Below are positions 9,843-20,880 of a stretch of DNA of 64,000 nucleotides, piece by piece. The stretch is from Ypsolopha sequella (lineage: Eukaryota > Arthropoda > Insecta > Lepidoptera > Ypsolophidae): positions 5,235,501 to 5,299,500 of the forward strand of contig OW203987.1 of the NCBI GenBank assembly GCA_934047225.1. The letters are read 5' to 3'. Every line of letters begins with the position of its first letter. Position 1 is the stretch's first letter. The position numbers and the translations under genes are program-made. Below the pieces are notes generated by a model. That model was not told where the DNA came from. It ran no database searches and saw only the letters and a program-made list of their open reading frames with translations.

Positions 9843-11840
9843 ACACCAGGTCTAATAAAATGTATTAAAAAACGTGATCGATTGCACACTAAAGCTAGAA
9901 AAAACCCACTTAACTTTGATACATGTAAAAAATATAAAGACTACAGAAACGTTTGCAACAAGTTACTTAAAAAAATAAAAAGATTACATGAAAAGGAAGA
10001 AGTAATGAAAAATCGAAATAATCCAAAAAACCTATGGGATACTCTGAAGGACATATGTCATATGAAAAGGTGTGCTGTAGAGCCCATGGAACTATTAAGC
10101 ATAAAACACAATAAAAATGAGTCTGTAAACCATGTTAATGAATACTTCATTGGTGTAGGCAAGAACCTGGCTGAAAATATTTTGGCAAATCACTACAAGA
10201 CTGAGGCTGAGTTAGTTCTCTCAAACGTACCCAATTTCCAATGTAATTCATTTATGTTAATACCTACTGATATAAGTGAGGTACAAGGTGTTATTAAAGG
10301 TCTCAGAAATAACTGCGCGATTGGTTGGGATGGAATATCCACCAGACTAATAAAATATGTCAGTGAATTTATAGTTTCCCCCATAACCCACATAATAAGT
10401 TTGTGTTTGGATGATGGTACTGTGCCTTCTGCTTTCAAACGGTCTGTAGTTCGACCTATTCATAAGGGTGGGGAGAGAGACAGTGTTGAAAATTATAGGC
10501 CCATCTCAATTCTTACTACACTCTCTAAAATATTTGAAAAAATAATCAATAAGCGACTAGTAAATTATTTAGAATTTAACAAAATACTATCCAACAACCA
10601 ATTTGGCTTCAGAGCTGGTCTTTCAACAGAAGATGCAGTTACCTCGTTAACAGAATTTATTATTAATACTAATGACAAACAAAACAAATGTACTGGTGTT
10701 TTCCTGGACTTGGCAAAGGCTTTCGACACTGTTTCTATCCCTATCCTGTTGAAAAAGCTCGAGTGTATTGGAATACGAGGAACACCTCTTAACTTACTCG
10801 CTAATTACCTCACAAACAGGGTACAAAGAGTCAAAATTGAAGATCAAATTAGTGTGGACCTACCGGTGACTTGTGGAGTCCCACAAGGAAGTGTGCTGGG
10901 ACCAACTCTTTTTCTTACGTACATAAACGACCTATGTAACCTTAATCTACCGAAAGCTAAAATCATAACTTTTGCTGATGACACTGTTATTTTGTTTTCT
11001 GCAAAAACGTGGGCAGAAACACAACACTTCTCGAACGTGGGAATGGGGAAGCTGTATGATTGGCTTAATTCAAATTTATTGACCCTCAATTTAAATAAAA
11101 CAAAATATGTAAATTTTTGCATAAACAATTCCACACATCCCCCTCTCGGTACGTTTGATCTAACTATACACTCCTGCAATAATCGTGATACTCGTAGCTG
11201 TAGTTGTCTTCCTTTAACGGAAGCTACTTCTATTAAGTATTTAGGAGTAATTATTGATCACAGACTTACTGGACTTGAACATATAAATCTACTTACCTCA
11301 CGTATAAGACGATTTATTTACGTCTTTAAGACTCTCCGCCATGTAGCAGAAATCAAGGTTTTACGCCAAGTGTACTACGCGCTATGCGAATCCATTATGC
11401 GATACTGTATATCTTTTTGGGGTAGTGCAGCGAAAACTCATCTAATTAAAATAGAACGTGCTCAAAGAGCAGTATTAAAAATTATGATGTTCAAACGTTT
11501 ACGATTCCCTACTATAGAAATATACGAATTAACTGGTATACTTTCGGTAAGAAAACTATACATTAAAACCATTTTAATTCGCCAACATGGTAAACTATCT
11601 TACTGCCTGGAAAAAAATGCCAATATTAGACGCAAACACGCAGTATGTAAACCACCTAAAGTAAGAACACAATATGCTCGGTCAAGTTTTGTATTCCATG
11701 GTCCGTATGTCTACACACTTGTAAACAAATTACTAAATATTTATTCGCTCTCAATGTATCGACTTAAAATTGCTGTCTCTCTTTGGCTTTTGCCAATGAC
11801 GTACGAACAGAGCGAAGAAATTCTTAAAATAAAAGAATAA
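9843..11840 (+). CDS. LINE ORF2 fragment: reverse transcriptase and C-terminal region
   Basis: An open frame covers about 666 codons from ITPGLIKCIKKRDRLH, the linker that normally follows the endonuclease domain, to the stop at 11838-11840. The endonuclease is missing, so the copy is 5'-truncated and the usual ORF2 start is absent; the first bases of the frame are not a true start. Numbering from the leucine codon at 9882, RT motifs are in order: NYRPISIL near 204, GFRAGLSTEDAV near 244, AFDTVS near 280, GVPQGSVLGP near 332 and FADDT at 364-368. The C-terminal part has the SIMRYCISFWG type of region. Motif wording fits the CR1/L2-like group of non-LTR elements. No internal stop or frameshift, so insertion was recent. 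Confidence 0.93.
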   Translation, partial: TPGLIKCIKKRDRLHTKARKNPLNFDTCKKYKDYRNVCNKLLKKIKRLHEKEEVMKNRNNPKNLWDTLKDICHMKRCAVEPMELLSIKHNKNESVNHVNEYFIGVGKNLAENILANHYKTEAELVLSNVPNFQCNSFMLIPTDISEVQGVIKGLRNNCAIGWDGISTRLIKYVSEFIVSPITHIISLCLDDGTVPSAFKRSVVRPIHKGGERDSVENYRPISILTTLSKIFEKIINKRLVNYLEFNKILSNNQFGFRAGLSTEDAVTSLTEFIINTNDKQNKCTGVFLDLAKAFDTVSIPILLKKLECIGIRGTPLNLLANYLTNRVQRVKIEDQISVDLPVTCGVPQGSVLGPTLFLTYINDLCNLNLPKAKIITFADDTVILFSAKTWAETQHFSNVGMGKLYDWLNSNLLTLNLNKTKYVNFCINNSTHPPLGTFDLTIHSCNNRDTRSCSCLPLTEATSIKYLGVIIDHRLTGLEHINLLTSRIRRFIYVFKTLRHVAEIKVLRQVYYALCESIMRYCISFWGSAAKTHLIKIERAQRAVLKIMMFKRLRFPTIEIYELTGILSVRKLYIKTILIRQHGKLSYCLEKNANIRRKHAVCKPPKVRTQYARSSFVFHGPYVYTLVNKLLNIYSLSMYRLKIAVSLWLLPMTYEQSEEILKIKE

Positions 11841-12263
11841 TACAATTATATTAATTACCTTAAATAGTAATCTATAAAAATAAAACAATTACCTGTTTAT
11901 ATTTTGTTGTATCTAGAACATCTTTAGTCACTGGCAATTTGTTTGCGAATTACGTGCCACCGGCTTGCTGTCGTTAAAAAGTAGCAATATGACCCATCAT
12001 GCTCGATGATAAGGTTCTTTCCAGCTACTTGTCGATCTTTGTTAACAGATCCGTTGCATATCTTTGTCAACGACAAAAAAGCAAGTTACCCACATTAAAA
12101 ATAAATAATAAAATCTAATTATCCTTTTGTTCCCACACTAAATAAATGAATGTTATATCTGTACTTGTATGTATATATGTATGTGTAATTGTTATGTAAG
12201 TACTTCTATTTATTGATATGTTATTAGTAGATATATTTAATACTTACGTATGTCATGTATGTA

Positions 12264-12288
12264 ATATAATATATATATATATATATAT
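12264..12288. repeat. AT dinucleotide microsatellite
   Basis: Uninterrupted AT repeats after TGTAATATA within the LINE 3' UTR. Confidence 0.9.
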
Positions 12289-12854
12289 GTAGGCTGTAGG
12301 GTTTAGTTGTTTTATAGTGGTATTTTTAGATTTTAGGCAGTATTGGTTACCTTAATTATAATTTTTCATTGTTTTTGTTTGTTTATATTACGCCAAATCT
12401 GATCCATCGATCGGTAGGACACTGGCTGTCATGCGGACAAGGCAACTTAGTTTGGCAGACAGGGTAACATCCATGCGGATACCTACACTTAGCAGATGTA
12501 TGCTCGTTCCCTTTCTCTAATTATAATTTAATTTTGTTTGTTTAAGTCTGTTGATTTGTTGAGTGTATGTAAAAAAGATTTTGGTGTGAAAATAAATTAT
12601 GTTTATGTTATGTTTATGTTTATTTCAAAAGAATTTAAACAATATTTGCATCAAGTAGAACTGACCTCTATGACTTTTTATTATTACTCGTATATGAAAA
12701 AAACGCACGAAAAACCCTGCGATAGATTAGTTAGGTACTTGATTATTTCTTATGGAGAAAATAAAAGGTTTTAAAAGTAAATATTGAGATCAGTTATTGT
12801 GCAAAGTTTCATGATCTAATTTAAAGTATTCATTGAATAAAATTTAAACTTGCT

Positions 12855-13090
12855 ATTGTCGGCACTTGGTGAAACTTGAAACACATCTTAAATTAATAGC
12901 ATTTGTACAGTAGTTTCACTTTATTTATGTTTTCTCCCAACCGGTTTCGGATTTTACACCATTTTCATGGAAAGATGTTAATTAAAAAAAATACATTTCA
13001 TTTCTGTGCCTGGAGTCAATGAAATGTATTGAAATTAACATCTTCCCTTGAAAATGGTAAAAGTGCTTTTAATTCAAGATATTGTACGGT
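12855..13090. repeat. MITE-like repeat with CCGGTTTCGG core, copy A
   Basis: Begins with TGTCGGCACTTGGTGAAACT, shared (with one change) with 14004 and in inverted form with 15590-15610. An inner hairpin follows: ACCATTTTCATGGAAAGATG near 12958 pairs with CATCTTCCCTTGAAAATGGT near 13045. The CAACCGGTTTCGG motif recurs in the other copies. Confidence 0.65.
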
Positions 13091-13099
13091 TTGGCGGTA

Positions 13100-13375
13100 A
13101 CTTTGCAGTTTTTTTTATATCGAGAAAAATTTATGAAGCCATGTTTTCGCCACAATTAGGACTAGCATATTCATTTCATAGTGTTTGTGGCAGTGTTTTT
13201 AATATAAGATAGGATCATGCTAAACAATGCGAGGTATTCTCAAATGTGACATAATGTTTAGTAATAAAATAGTTTTTAAGTATTTTGCTGTTTTTAAGTT
13301 ACCGTTTTTAAGTATTTAAGTAATAATATTAGTATTTTCCTTTTAATTTAGTTATTTTCTTTTTAATAATAGTTA
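13100..13375. other. Unassigned AT-rich DNA
   Basis: Short direct repeats of 'TTTTTAAGTATTT' at about 13275-13320; nothing else. Confidence 0.4.
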
Positions 13376-13379
13376 GCAT

Positions 13380-13490
13380 GCTGTGCGTGCGCGCTTTTGG
13401 GTGACAGTCTAGCTCCTAACCTTTGTAATTATCTATTGTCATATTTCTGATTGTAACCTGTTGTGTACGTCAAATAAAATAAATAAATAA
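13380..13490 (+). repeat. LINE-type 3' tail ending in AAATAAATAAATAA
   Basis: A short GC-richer stretch (GCATGCTGTGCGTGCGCGC) followed by TGTGTACGTCAAATAAAATA and ATAA repeats. This is the form of a truncated LINE 3' end; no coding part remains. Confidence 0.5.
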
Positions 13491-14002
13491 GTAATGATCC
13501 GCTCATAGTTACCTCCAGGAACGTTTCATCTTTATTACTTAATGCGGGCGTGAAATGCGCTCGTGCAACAATAAAAGGTTAGGTATTCCCGAAAAAAAGC
13601 AGGATTTTACAGTGACTCGTTTACTGTACACGCTGCAAGACTCTGGAATTGTTTACCTACCTGTGCCAGCAGCAAATGAAAAATACACACGCTATTAAAA
13701 TAAATGTGAAACGATTTTCTCCCGGGATACCCGTCAAATTGTTAACAATGTATTATTTTTGTATAATATATGTTTAAATATGATATATTTGCACTGTACG
13801 TATATAGTATAATAGGTATATACATATTAATTTGATTTAAATTTGTTTATTTGTTTTAATAAAAGTTTATGTCATCATAAATTATTTATTTTATTTTTAT
13901 CTTAATCTCATTTTTTTCTCTGATTAGAATTTGCACCTTTCATGTTATTTACTATCTTTCCATTTTCAGCCACGTCAGTGACAAAAACTATTTATTTTTA
14001 TT
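13491..14002. other. Unassigned AT-rich DNA
   Basis: No open frame or repeat relation that I can support. Confidence 0.4.
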
Positions 14003-14140
14003 GTCAGCACTTGGTGAAACTTGGATAACAACATGATAGTATAGATGCACATGCACCGACCGGTGTAAAACCGAAACCGGTCGGTTTAAATTAGTTTTTA
14101 AACTGTGAAACGAGTGCAAGTGCATCTATACATCATGTCA
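14003..14140. repeat. MITE-like repeat with CCGGTTTCGG core, copy B
   Basis: Starts TTGTCAGCACTTGGTGAAAC, then ATAACAACATGATAGTATAGATGCA and an inverted arm CGAGTGCAAGTGCATCTATA after a GACCGGTG...CGGTCGG palindrome. It is a compact foldback with arms of about 30 bp and matches copy C in order and sequence. Confidence 0.7.
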
Positions 14141-15397
14141 TTTATTTTTTGTTTTTGAATTATGTAATGCACCAGACGGGAGGAGCCCGCCTCGTTTGCC
14201 TTATCCACTTTGCTGGGATTTATGCAAGAGCTCGGATTCGTGCAATTAATTAATTCGTGGGAGGCTGTTGATGCCTTACACGGGTTTAAATAATAATTAC
14301 AACATTTACAACGGTTTTGACATTCAATAAAGTAGTATTTACAGGACTCCCACGTCATCAACAAGTCATGGGAAAGATCTTGTGTGTCTTGAAGTCCGAT
14401 TACACCGAGTAAAAGTTTTTTTTTTAATTTTTTTATTTACTAATAAAATGTTATGACAGGTTAACCTAAAGCAATATTGTTAAAAAATACAAAATAATCA
14501 GAAAACCTACGATCTTAACAAACATGAAAATATAAACCACATCAAAAATATTAACTAAATCACCTATTACATAACTACCTATTTACAAAACAAACACAAT
14601 GCTACTCTTGTAAAGTCAGTCAGCGAAAAAAAAAATAAAAGTTCTATAGAAAAGTTTCATAGTTACCCGATCAAAATGGATGACACAATAGACTTTTTTT
14701 TCTCGATTTTTCGATTTTTCTCACGTACAGTTTTTCGTATGGTCTTATAGTACTATCACCAGTTTCCGGCTTCCGCAATTTCATCTTAACACCCAGTCAC
14801 AGTATAGATAATATACTGGAACATTTTTTGTATACATTATTTTGAACGTTATAAATATAAATTATAATTTATATAATATATATATATTATAATTATTATT
14901 TCCTACGACTTCGTTACCAAACTAAAGAATCGACACTTAATAGTAGTTTATGAAACTGGCACGTAAAGAGGTTACTAAAACACAAGAGTGCGTTTAATAG
15001 TATACACGAGTGTTTTAATACCTAATTATGTGTAGTTTCATGCACTACTTTATTTACACTCATGCAATAGGATTAATAAATTTCGTGTAATTGTACTTTT
15101 GTAGCAGAAAAAAATTATTTAATAGCATTATTTTGCTAAGAAAACTGTACCTTTTTTTCTGTATAAGAGACGTTTGAATAAAGAAATTGTCATTAGTCAT
15201 TTATTACGCACTATTTTTGAGTTTACAATCAGAGGATTTTACGATATGAGTGTAGATGAATTAGGCTTCTTTCTACGTGATGTTTTTAAGTTTTGAGAAC
15301 AGAGAGTTTTTACTTTAAATTTGATAAATGTACGGATTAACTTGCATAAAATTTATCTCGCGATACGTGACTTGTTTCGAATTCTTTCCGAAATCAC
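14141..15397. other. Unassigned AT-rich DNA
   Basis: Contains poly-A/T runs, an AT dinucleotide patch near 14865-14890 and a short stretch at 14940-15060 that begins TAGTAGTTTATGAAACTGGC, faintly like the foldback family at 23991. No coding signal. Confidence 0.4.
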
Positions 15398-15615
15398 TTG
15401 CAATCGTTTCACAGTTTATTAATTTAACCCGACCGGTTTCGGTTTTACACCATCATCAAGGGCTTAGTTAGACTGATTGGATGTTATTCCGTAACCCTTG
15501 ATGATGGTGTAAAACCAAAACCAGTCGGGTTAAATAAGCTTATAAACTGTGAGACTAGTGCAAGTGTATTTATTCATCATGTTGTTATCCAAGTTTCTCC
15601 AAGTGCCGACAAACG
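15398..15615. repeat. MITE-like repeat with CCGGTTTCGG core, copy C
   Basis: Long foldback: GTTTCACAGTTTATTAATTT, CCGACCGGTTTCGGTTTTAC and ACCATCATCAAGGG on the left pair with CCCTTGATGATGGTGTAAAA and CCAAAACCAGTCGGGTTAAA on the right. The right part ends with TTATCCAAGTTTCTCCAAGT and GCCGACAA, the inverse of the start of copies A and B. Confidence 0.75.
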
Positions 15616-15895
15616 CAAGTATTATGCATATCTTTCCGAATTCGTTTTATGAAGTCGAAACATGTCGCACATCGCGAGATAAATCCGTCATATATTTTAA
15701 TTATGAATCTAACTTCCTGTTGTATTATGTGATTATATAAGTTCCATATGTTACTCTCAGTTCCGACAGCCAATACAAAGTTTCAGCCAGAGCGGTTATT
15801 TTCTATTTTAGACGAATGGATCGATTTTGAACGCCCCGTCAATATTTAATGTAGGTTCGCTTTCCCTCGGAATTTAAATGTACGAATACTTTTAT
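15616..15895. other. Spacer with fragment near CGAATTCG
   Basis: CCGAATTCGTTTTATGAAG near 15637 and TCGCACATCGCGAG near 15664 recur in altered form at 15355-15400 and 52490-52530, so part is an old repeat. Nothing else recognised. Confidence 0.4.
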
Positions 15896-16066
15896 AATAA
15901 AGCCGATTCTGAAGGCTTTAATTTTAGTTATAATGCTGTCAAAACTTGAAATTTTCCAAAGTAATTTAACTCCAGTTCCTATAACCTAAGGACTATTTTG
16001 CAATGAAGAAAACTTAGTTTTGACAGCACTAAAACTAAAATTAAAGCCTTCAGAATCGGCTTTATT
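15896..16066. mobile_element. MITE with AATAAAGCCGATTCTGAAGG terminal repeats, copy 1
   Basis: Terminal inverted repeats AATAAAGCCGATTCTGAAGG at the left and its exact complement at the right; the similarity extends through AGTGCTGTCAAAACT. 171 bp, no coding capacity. A TA flanks each side, so a TA duplication is possible. A second copy lies at 55188-55357. Confidence 0.85.
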
Positions 16067-16129
16067 ATGCATGTATACAGTTATTGTAGATGATTTCATT
16101 TCTTCTTACAGCACATTTTGAAATTTCTT
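16067..16129. other. Short spacer
   Basis: AT-rich, nothing recognised. Confidence 0.4.
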
Positions 16130-16335
16130 TTTTCTTTTATTCTTTTATTCTTTATTGTACACAGACACATTAGATATAATTATTTACAATAAAATACATG
16201 TACAGAGGCGAGCTTATCTCTGAAAAGAGATTTCTTGCAGCAAACCTTTCTTTTGAAGTATAATTAAAATCATTATCTAAACTATTAGATAAGTGCAGCC
16301 ACTTATTTAATTTTTTCTTCCAACTACTAATGATT
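16130..16335 (-). repeat. LINE 3'-end-like fragment
   Basis: TTCTTTTATTCTTTTATTCT repeats followed by ACAATAAAATACATGTACAG and GGCGAGCTTATCTCTGAAAA, a form I associate with the antisense of lepidopteran LINE 3' ends. No reverse transcriptase remains. Confidence 0.45.
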
Positions 16336-17056
16336 GTAATGTCAGAATTATCAACCTAAAAGCAAACTCAAAACTTTATTTCCCAAGGAAGAAAAGTTGT
16401 ATGAAAATCGTTTATTTTTACACTTCGACATACTTTCGACAGGCAAACTATGAAATAAGGTTGCATTTAAAATATTACTAACGTGATTTGTCATGTCCCA
16501 CGCATGTTTAGAGCCCTTGCATGCGTTTAAAACTTAGTCTGAAATCCTGAGTGGTAAGCAAAGTGTGTCAATATCCGACTCCTGAGGAGGAAGCAAGTAA
16601 GAAACTTGTTTATCATATAACTATATTCGTGCTGACCCAAAACCCAAAAAATCACATTATATTGCCTGAAGTTGACAAAAAACCGAGAAATAAGGGTGAA
16701 GTTAGATTTCTTTTTACTTAATTTCTATAAAATTTAGGAAATACCACAACATATTTCCTATGATGTAGTTTAATATGTTTTTTTTTTTCTATGATAAATT
16801 AATATAGTTACCATATAAAATGGTTTCAATGTTACTCAGTTCAACGTCGTTGCCTTAGGTAGAACACGGACACGGTACAGTCCCAACAGCATCCTGGAAA
16901 CCATAGCCGACAGATTTACGTCGCCGCTATGGAGGTGTTTTGTGCGGAGAGTGATCGTGGAGACCTCCTCATCTCCTTGATCGCTCCTGGTACGGAGCAC
17001 ATAAGTTTTGTGTAGTTAATTTAATTTTTTTTTTTTTCTTTGCTACTAACCAATTA
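16336..17056. other. Unassigned DNA with a GC-richer patch at 16840-17010
   Basis: 16840-17010 (CGTCGCCGCTATGGAGGTGT, GAGACCTCCTCATCTCCTTG) ends in TTTAATTTTTTTTTT and may be the 3' end of another LINE, but I cannot name it. Confidence 0.35.
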
Positions 17057-17479
17057 TTAAGGGGCTATACCGTGAAAATTGACACTTTTTGAAGTTATTT
17101 ATCTGCTCTTTTAATGAAGTTCCAAGTAAAATAAATTAGTATAACAATTTTGGGACCTTTGACTAGATTTTGATCTATCAGAAACGCGATAGGAGGAATT
17201 TCATTCGATAGAAATAATTATTGAAATCAGGTCTAATTTACACTTTTTTTGATATTCTGACAAATTAGGATAGCATACAGACTTGAAAAATATTTATTTA
17301 GATGGGTTTTAACTACACCAAAATTACTGGTTATGGAATTTTTTGTAGCTATTTTAGTTAATTTTGCATTAATTTAAAACCGACATTTTGACAATTTTCC
17401 CCGATTCCGTCCCTTTCGCACTGCGGGTCTTTCTGCCTGGAGTAACGGGGACCTTTGCTAGCACGGTATATCACCTTAA
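17057..17479. mobile_element. Diverged member of the TTAAGG...CCTTAA MITE family
   Basis: Left end TTAAGGGGCTATACCGTG and right end CACGGTATATCACCTTAA are imperfect inverted repeats. Near the right end, CCGATTCCGTCCCTTTCGCA and GGAGTAACGGGGACC correspond to CGAATCCGTCCCACTCGCA and GGAGTAACAGGGAC in the better-preserved copies (19818, 46665, 53735, 55387). Confidence 0.7.
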
Positions 17480-18171
17480 TAAGTCTTACTAACACGCTAT
17501 GAATCCAAGTTGTCCGAAGTAAAAGATTTTTATTATATATATATTTTTTTTTTTAGAACCCTCAAATGTTAGGACGGGGTCGTTTAAAGTAAACCGTTCT
17601 ATAGCCGACTCTTTTGCTCTGTCGGTAAATTTACGTTTTAAAAATATATTTTCGACGTTCCGCACGCCGTGTCTCGCTTATAAAAATCGGCCCGAAAGCA
17701 TGCTCTCAGCGAGTGAGTTCCTCTGAGCATACTCGAAACACCGGCGCCCCGCCTACATGGCATATCTCCTCTGTTTTAATCTAAATCCGTGGTTTTACCA
17801 ATCAAGCGACCTGAAAATATTGAGAAATTTTAAACGTCACTCAGGGGTTTGTGAAACCGAGTCATTTGAGACAAAGCGTTTATAACAGTCGCGCTTGAAA
17901 TACTGGTTTTTCCTGCAGAAGTTAAAGTCTAGAATGGAATGTCATGTCAGATACTGATAAATGTCTTTAAAACTTAACTTTGGTCACGTCCTACCGAAAC
18001 GTGACAGTCATCAGCTAACCCAAATAAACTGAGTTATCTATCGGTAATTTCATCAACGGTTGTACGGTGTGAAATTTATCGGTGTTATAGAATGCGAATC
18101 GACACCAATTTATTAAGTTTTTGCAATCTTTTACTTTGTACAAAAAAACAAACTCTATGCAAGAAAAAAAT
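17480..18171. other. Unassigned DNA
   Basis: Contains a T run near 17545-17560 and a segment at 17600-17760 of mixed composition. No open frame of note, no partner elsewhere in the window that I noticed. Confidence 0.4.
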
Positions 18172-18503
18172 CCGGTCAAGTGCGAGTCTGGCCTCGCACT
18201 TTGAGGGTTCAGTACATATGACCAATTATTTTAAATAACTGCTTTGGCCTTTGATATAGATCCCGTAACAAACATGTTCTAAAAACCATTTCTTGATTTT
18301 TCAAGAAAAAAAGAGACATCTTAAATTCAAAATTCAGTTTTGGATCAACATTTTACACAACATATAAACATTTCAGGTTTCTATCTCATTCCGTCTAAGA
18401 GCTAGAGACCCGTGACATACGGGCAGACTGACAGACAGACGGGCAGACAGAGAGTGACATCAATAGGGCTCCGATTTGCCCTTTAGGTACGGAACCCTAA
18501 AAA
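18172..18503 (+). repeat. AAGTGCGAGTC-type dispersed repeat, copy a
   Basis: Starts CCGGTCAAGTGCGAGTCTGG and ends GGTACGGAACCCTAAAAA, with a GACAGACAGACGGGCAGACA stretch before the end. The same start or end occurs at 24745, 29465-31158, 44645-45196 and 46212-46491. The class (SINE-like or MITE-like) is not settled by sequence alone. Confidence 0.75.
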
Positions 18504-18975
18504 GGTTATATAAAATATTTATGTACTTATTTATCAAACTAGTGGCTTCTTCTGATAAGCAGGTAAACAACTTCAAAGAGGGTCGATTCTAGCGAAGTAT
18601 TCACTGCTTGCTTACCATTCTGGATTTCCGAGAAAGTTTTGTTTGAAGCATTATTTCAAACTAAGTACTCTTCTAAAGCACTTGGCTGATTATTGAACAA
18701 GTAATGTATGAAACAGTCTACCCGTACTGTATAATACAACTAGAGGTACGGAATTTTCACAAATAAAAAACATGAGTTTCGCATTTATTTTTTTAATATT
18801 AAGGAAATTTCGCAACAATTTCGCATTTTTTTAATATCGTAATAACAAAAAAAACGTATGTTTTCTAAAGAAACACTATATTAACATTAATTAAATGCTA
18901 AAATAGTTGCAATTTCAACAAAGAGCTGTTCTTCGGTCTGTTACGACGACATTGTACTTTCTGAAGAACCGTTAT
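18504..18975. other. Unassigned AT-rich DNA
   Basis: No element or coding sequence recognised. Confidence 0.4.
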
Positions 18976-19138
18976 GGGGCTCTACCGCGTAATTCTCATT
19001 TGTATCAACTTCAAGCAAATGCATGCGAAATTCAACGCGTGCAAAAGAGATGGCATGTTAGGCGGGCGTCGTCGCACGCACGACAAATTTCAATCTCAAG
19101 TTGATGTTGATGAAAATGAGAATTACGCGGTAGACCCA
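18976..19138. mobile_element. Small MITE with CTACCGCGTAATTCTCATTT arms
   Basis: Left arm GGGGCTCTACCGCGTAATTC followed by TCATTTGTATCAACTT; right arm is the inverse, AAGTTGATG...AAATGAGAATTACGCGGTAG then ACCC. About 163 bp. No clear target duplication. Confidence 0.75.
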
Positions 19139-19817
19139 CTGTTCTGCGTCTACACTGTTGGTTGGACTCCAGATGCTTTGTAATGCTGCTTTAGCAAAGG
19201 ATGGAAATTTATAATTAAAATTAAAATAATAAAAAAAAAATAAGAAAAGGATAATTCCTATTAATAGTTCTGTGATTGTGCAGCAAGGAAAATGTCTTTC
19301 ACTTCGGGATCTTCGTTTCTGTGTATAGATTGAAGGATAAACCTATGAAAGTGAGTATATCCATCTACTTGCTCATTTTTTCGAGTGTTCTGAAAAAAGG
19401 AATTTTAGAAAAACTTTCTAAAAGTACATTCGGGATGTGAAAGAAAGCCTTACTTGAGTGGCGCCAAAGACGAATCATATCAAAATCATCTACAGTTATT
19501 GTTTATTTCGCGGAAAATACTCGAATTTTATATATTCGCATTTATATCAAAATTTTCGCATAAAATCGCACCTATTTCGTAAATACGAAAATTCTGTACC
19601 TCTAAATATAACTTGAACTAGGTCCTTAACTTGTTACATAATGTACAATTGTACATATTTGTCTCTTTTTGCGGCTGACTGACCGATATATAACGATATT
19701 TACTCAGGTTTCACGAAACTTTATTTTCTTCGGTGTATAAATAAAGTATAGTATAACAATTTGTGTGTTTGTGTAACATCGAGCAACTTGCATAAGTTCC
19801 TCTATGATGTGTAAACA
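19139..19817. other. Unassigned AT-rich DNA
   Basis: No element recognised. Confidence 0.4.
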
Positions 19818-20224
19818 TTAAGGCGATACGTAAAAGTTCCCTGTTACTCTATATGCGAAAAAACCCTCAGTGCGAGTGGGACAGATTCGTGGAAAAGTAG
19901 CAAAAAGTCGGTTTTTTATTAATACAAAATGTACTAAGCTATTTTGTCAAAAAGATTTTCAAGGAGACTTTACAAATACATAATATCCACATTTTGAATG
20001 CAATTTCACAATGAATTTCAGGATTACAGGAAAAAATAAAACAATTTAGAGGTCTTTTCGGAATTAAATTCTGTCGAGAAAATTTCATCCAATCGCGTTT
20101 TCCTTCAGTGAGAATCTTAATCAAATACTCAACAAACATTCACCCAAAAATGTAATACGTAGATGACGTAATAGTGGAGTAAATGGATTCAAAAAACACC
20201 ATTTTTTTTTTTGGTATCGCCTTA
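19818..20224. mobile_element. TTAAGGCGATACG MITE, copy 1
   Basis: Left TTAAGGCGATACGTAAAAG, right GGTATCGCCTTA. Internal landmarks GCAAAAAGTCGGTTTTTTAT, GCTATTTTGTCAAAAAGATT and GTTTTCCTTCAGTGAGAATC recur in the copies at 46665-47083 (inverted) and 53735-54175. About 407 bp, no coding. Confidence 0.88.
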
Positions 20225-20880
20225 TACACACACAAATTTACGGTGAAATGGGTTTTACTCAACATAGATTTCACATTAGCTTCGTATTTGATATTTATTA
20301 CTTATTGACGAGGGAGCGAAGTTCTCCGAGTCTACTTGAACAATCCGGCGTTTGTATGTATGTATGTATGTATGTTTGTCCGACGATAACTCGAGTATCT
20401 TTTTCATGTCGATTTGCTTTTCGATGTCATTAATGTTATAGAGATAACAGTTATTTTATTATGACTAAGTGACGAAATAACACAAACATGTTATTTAGGG
20501 TACCGTAACCGAAGGGTGCCAAAAAAAACCCTATGACCAAAGAATATAAACTATTACTCTGTCTATTACAATACAACGCCTCCAGTGTCCGTCCGTCCGT
20601 TATAGGTAGCAAATAATTCAGAAATATCACAGAATACTACTCTACCACGGCAAAAAATAATGATAAAAAAAATGAGCCCCCATACGAAAAAGCTCGAAAA
20701 AGTTGCTTTTTTTAACGTTTCGTTTCTTCAGGTTAGATTGTTGTAGACACTCTAAAGTAAAATAACAAATAATAAAAATTTGGGTTCCGCACTCAGAAAA
20801 TTCCGAATTGTTTGTCAGGCTATTTTAGCTCCTTGTTTTTTGTCGCCACGATGTTGTTTTGGCATCTATAATGTTGTTAT
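20225..20880. other. Spacer with TATG microsatellite and an old dispersed-repeat fragment
   Basis: TGTATGTATGTATG repeats at 20352-20375. At about 20498-20625, GGTACCGTAACCGAAGGGTG and GTCCGTCCGTCCG resemble a decayed AAGTGCGAGTC-type repeat in inverted orientation. Confidence 0.5.

Larger units (their letters stand above)
9843..12635 (+). mobile_element. 5'-truncated LINE with 3' UTR
   Basis: After the stop at 11840 comes about 780 bp of non-coding sequence, including an AT dinucleotide run at 12264-12288, ending in AATAAATTATGTTTATGTTA with short TTATG/TTTATG repeats near 12590-12625, a tail type seen in LINEs. I could not find a convincing target duplication, so both ends are approximate. 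Confidence 0.8.
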
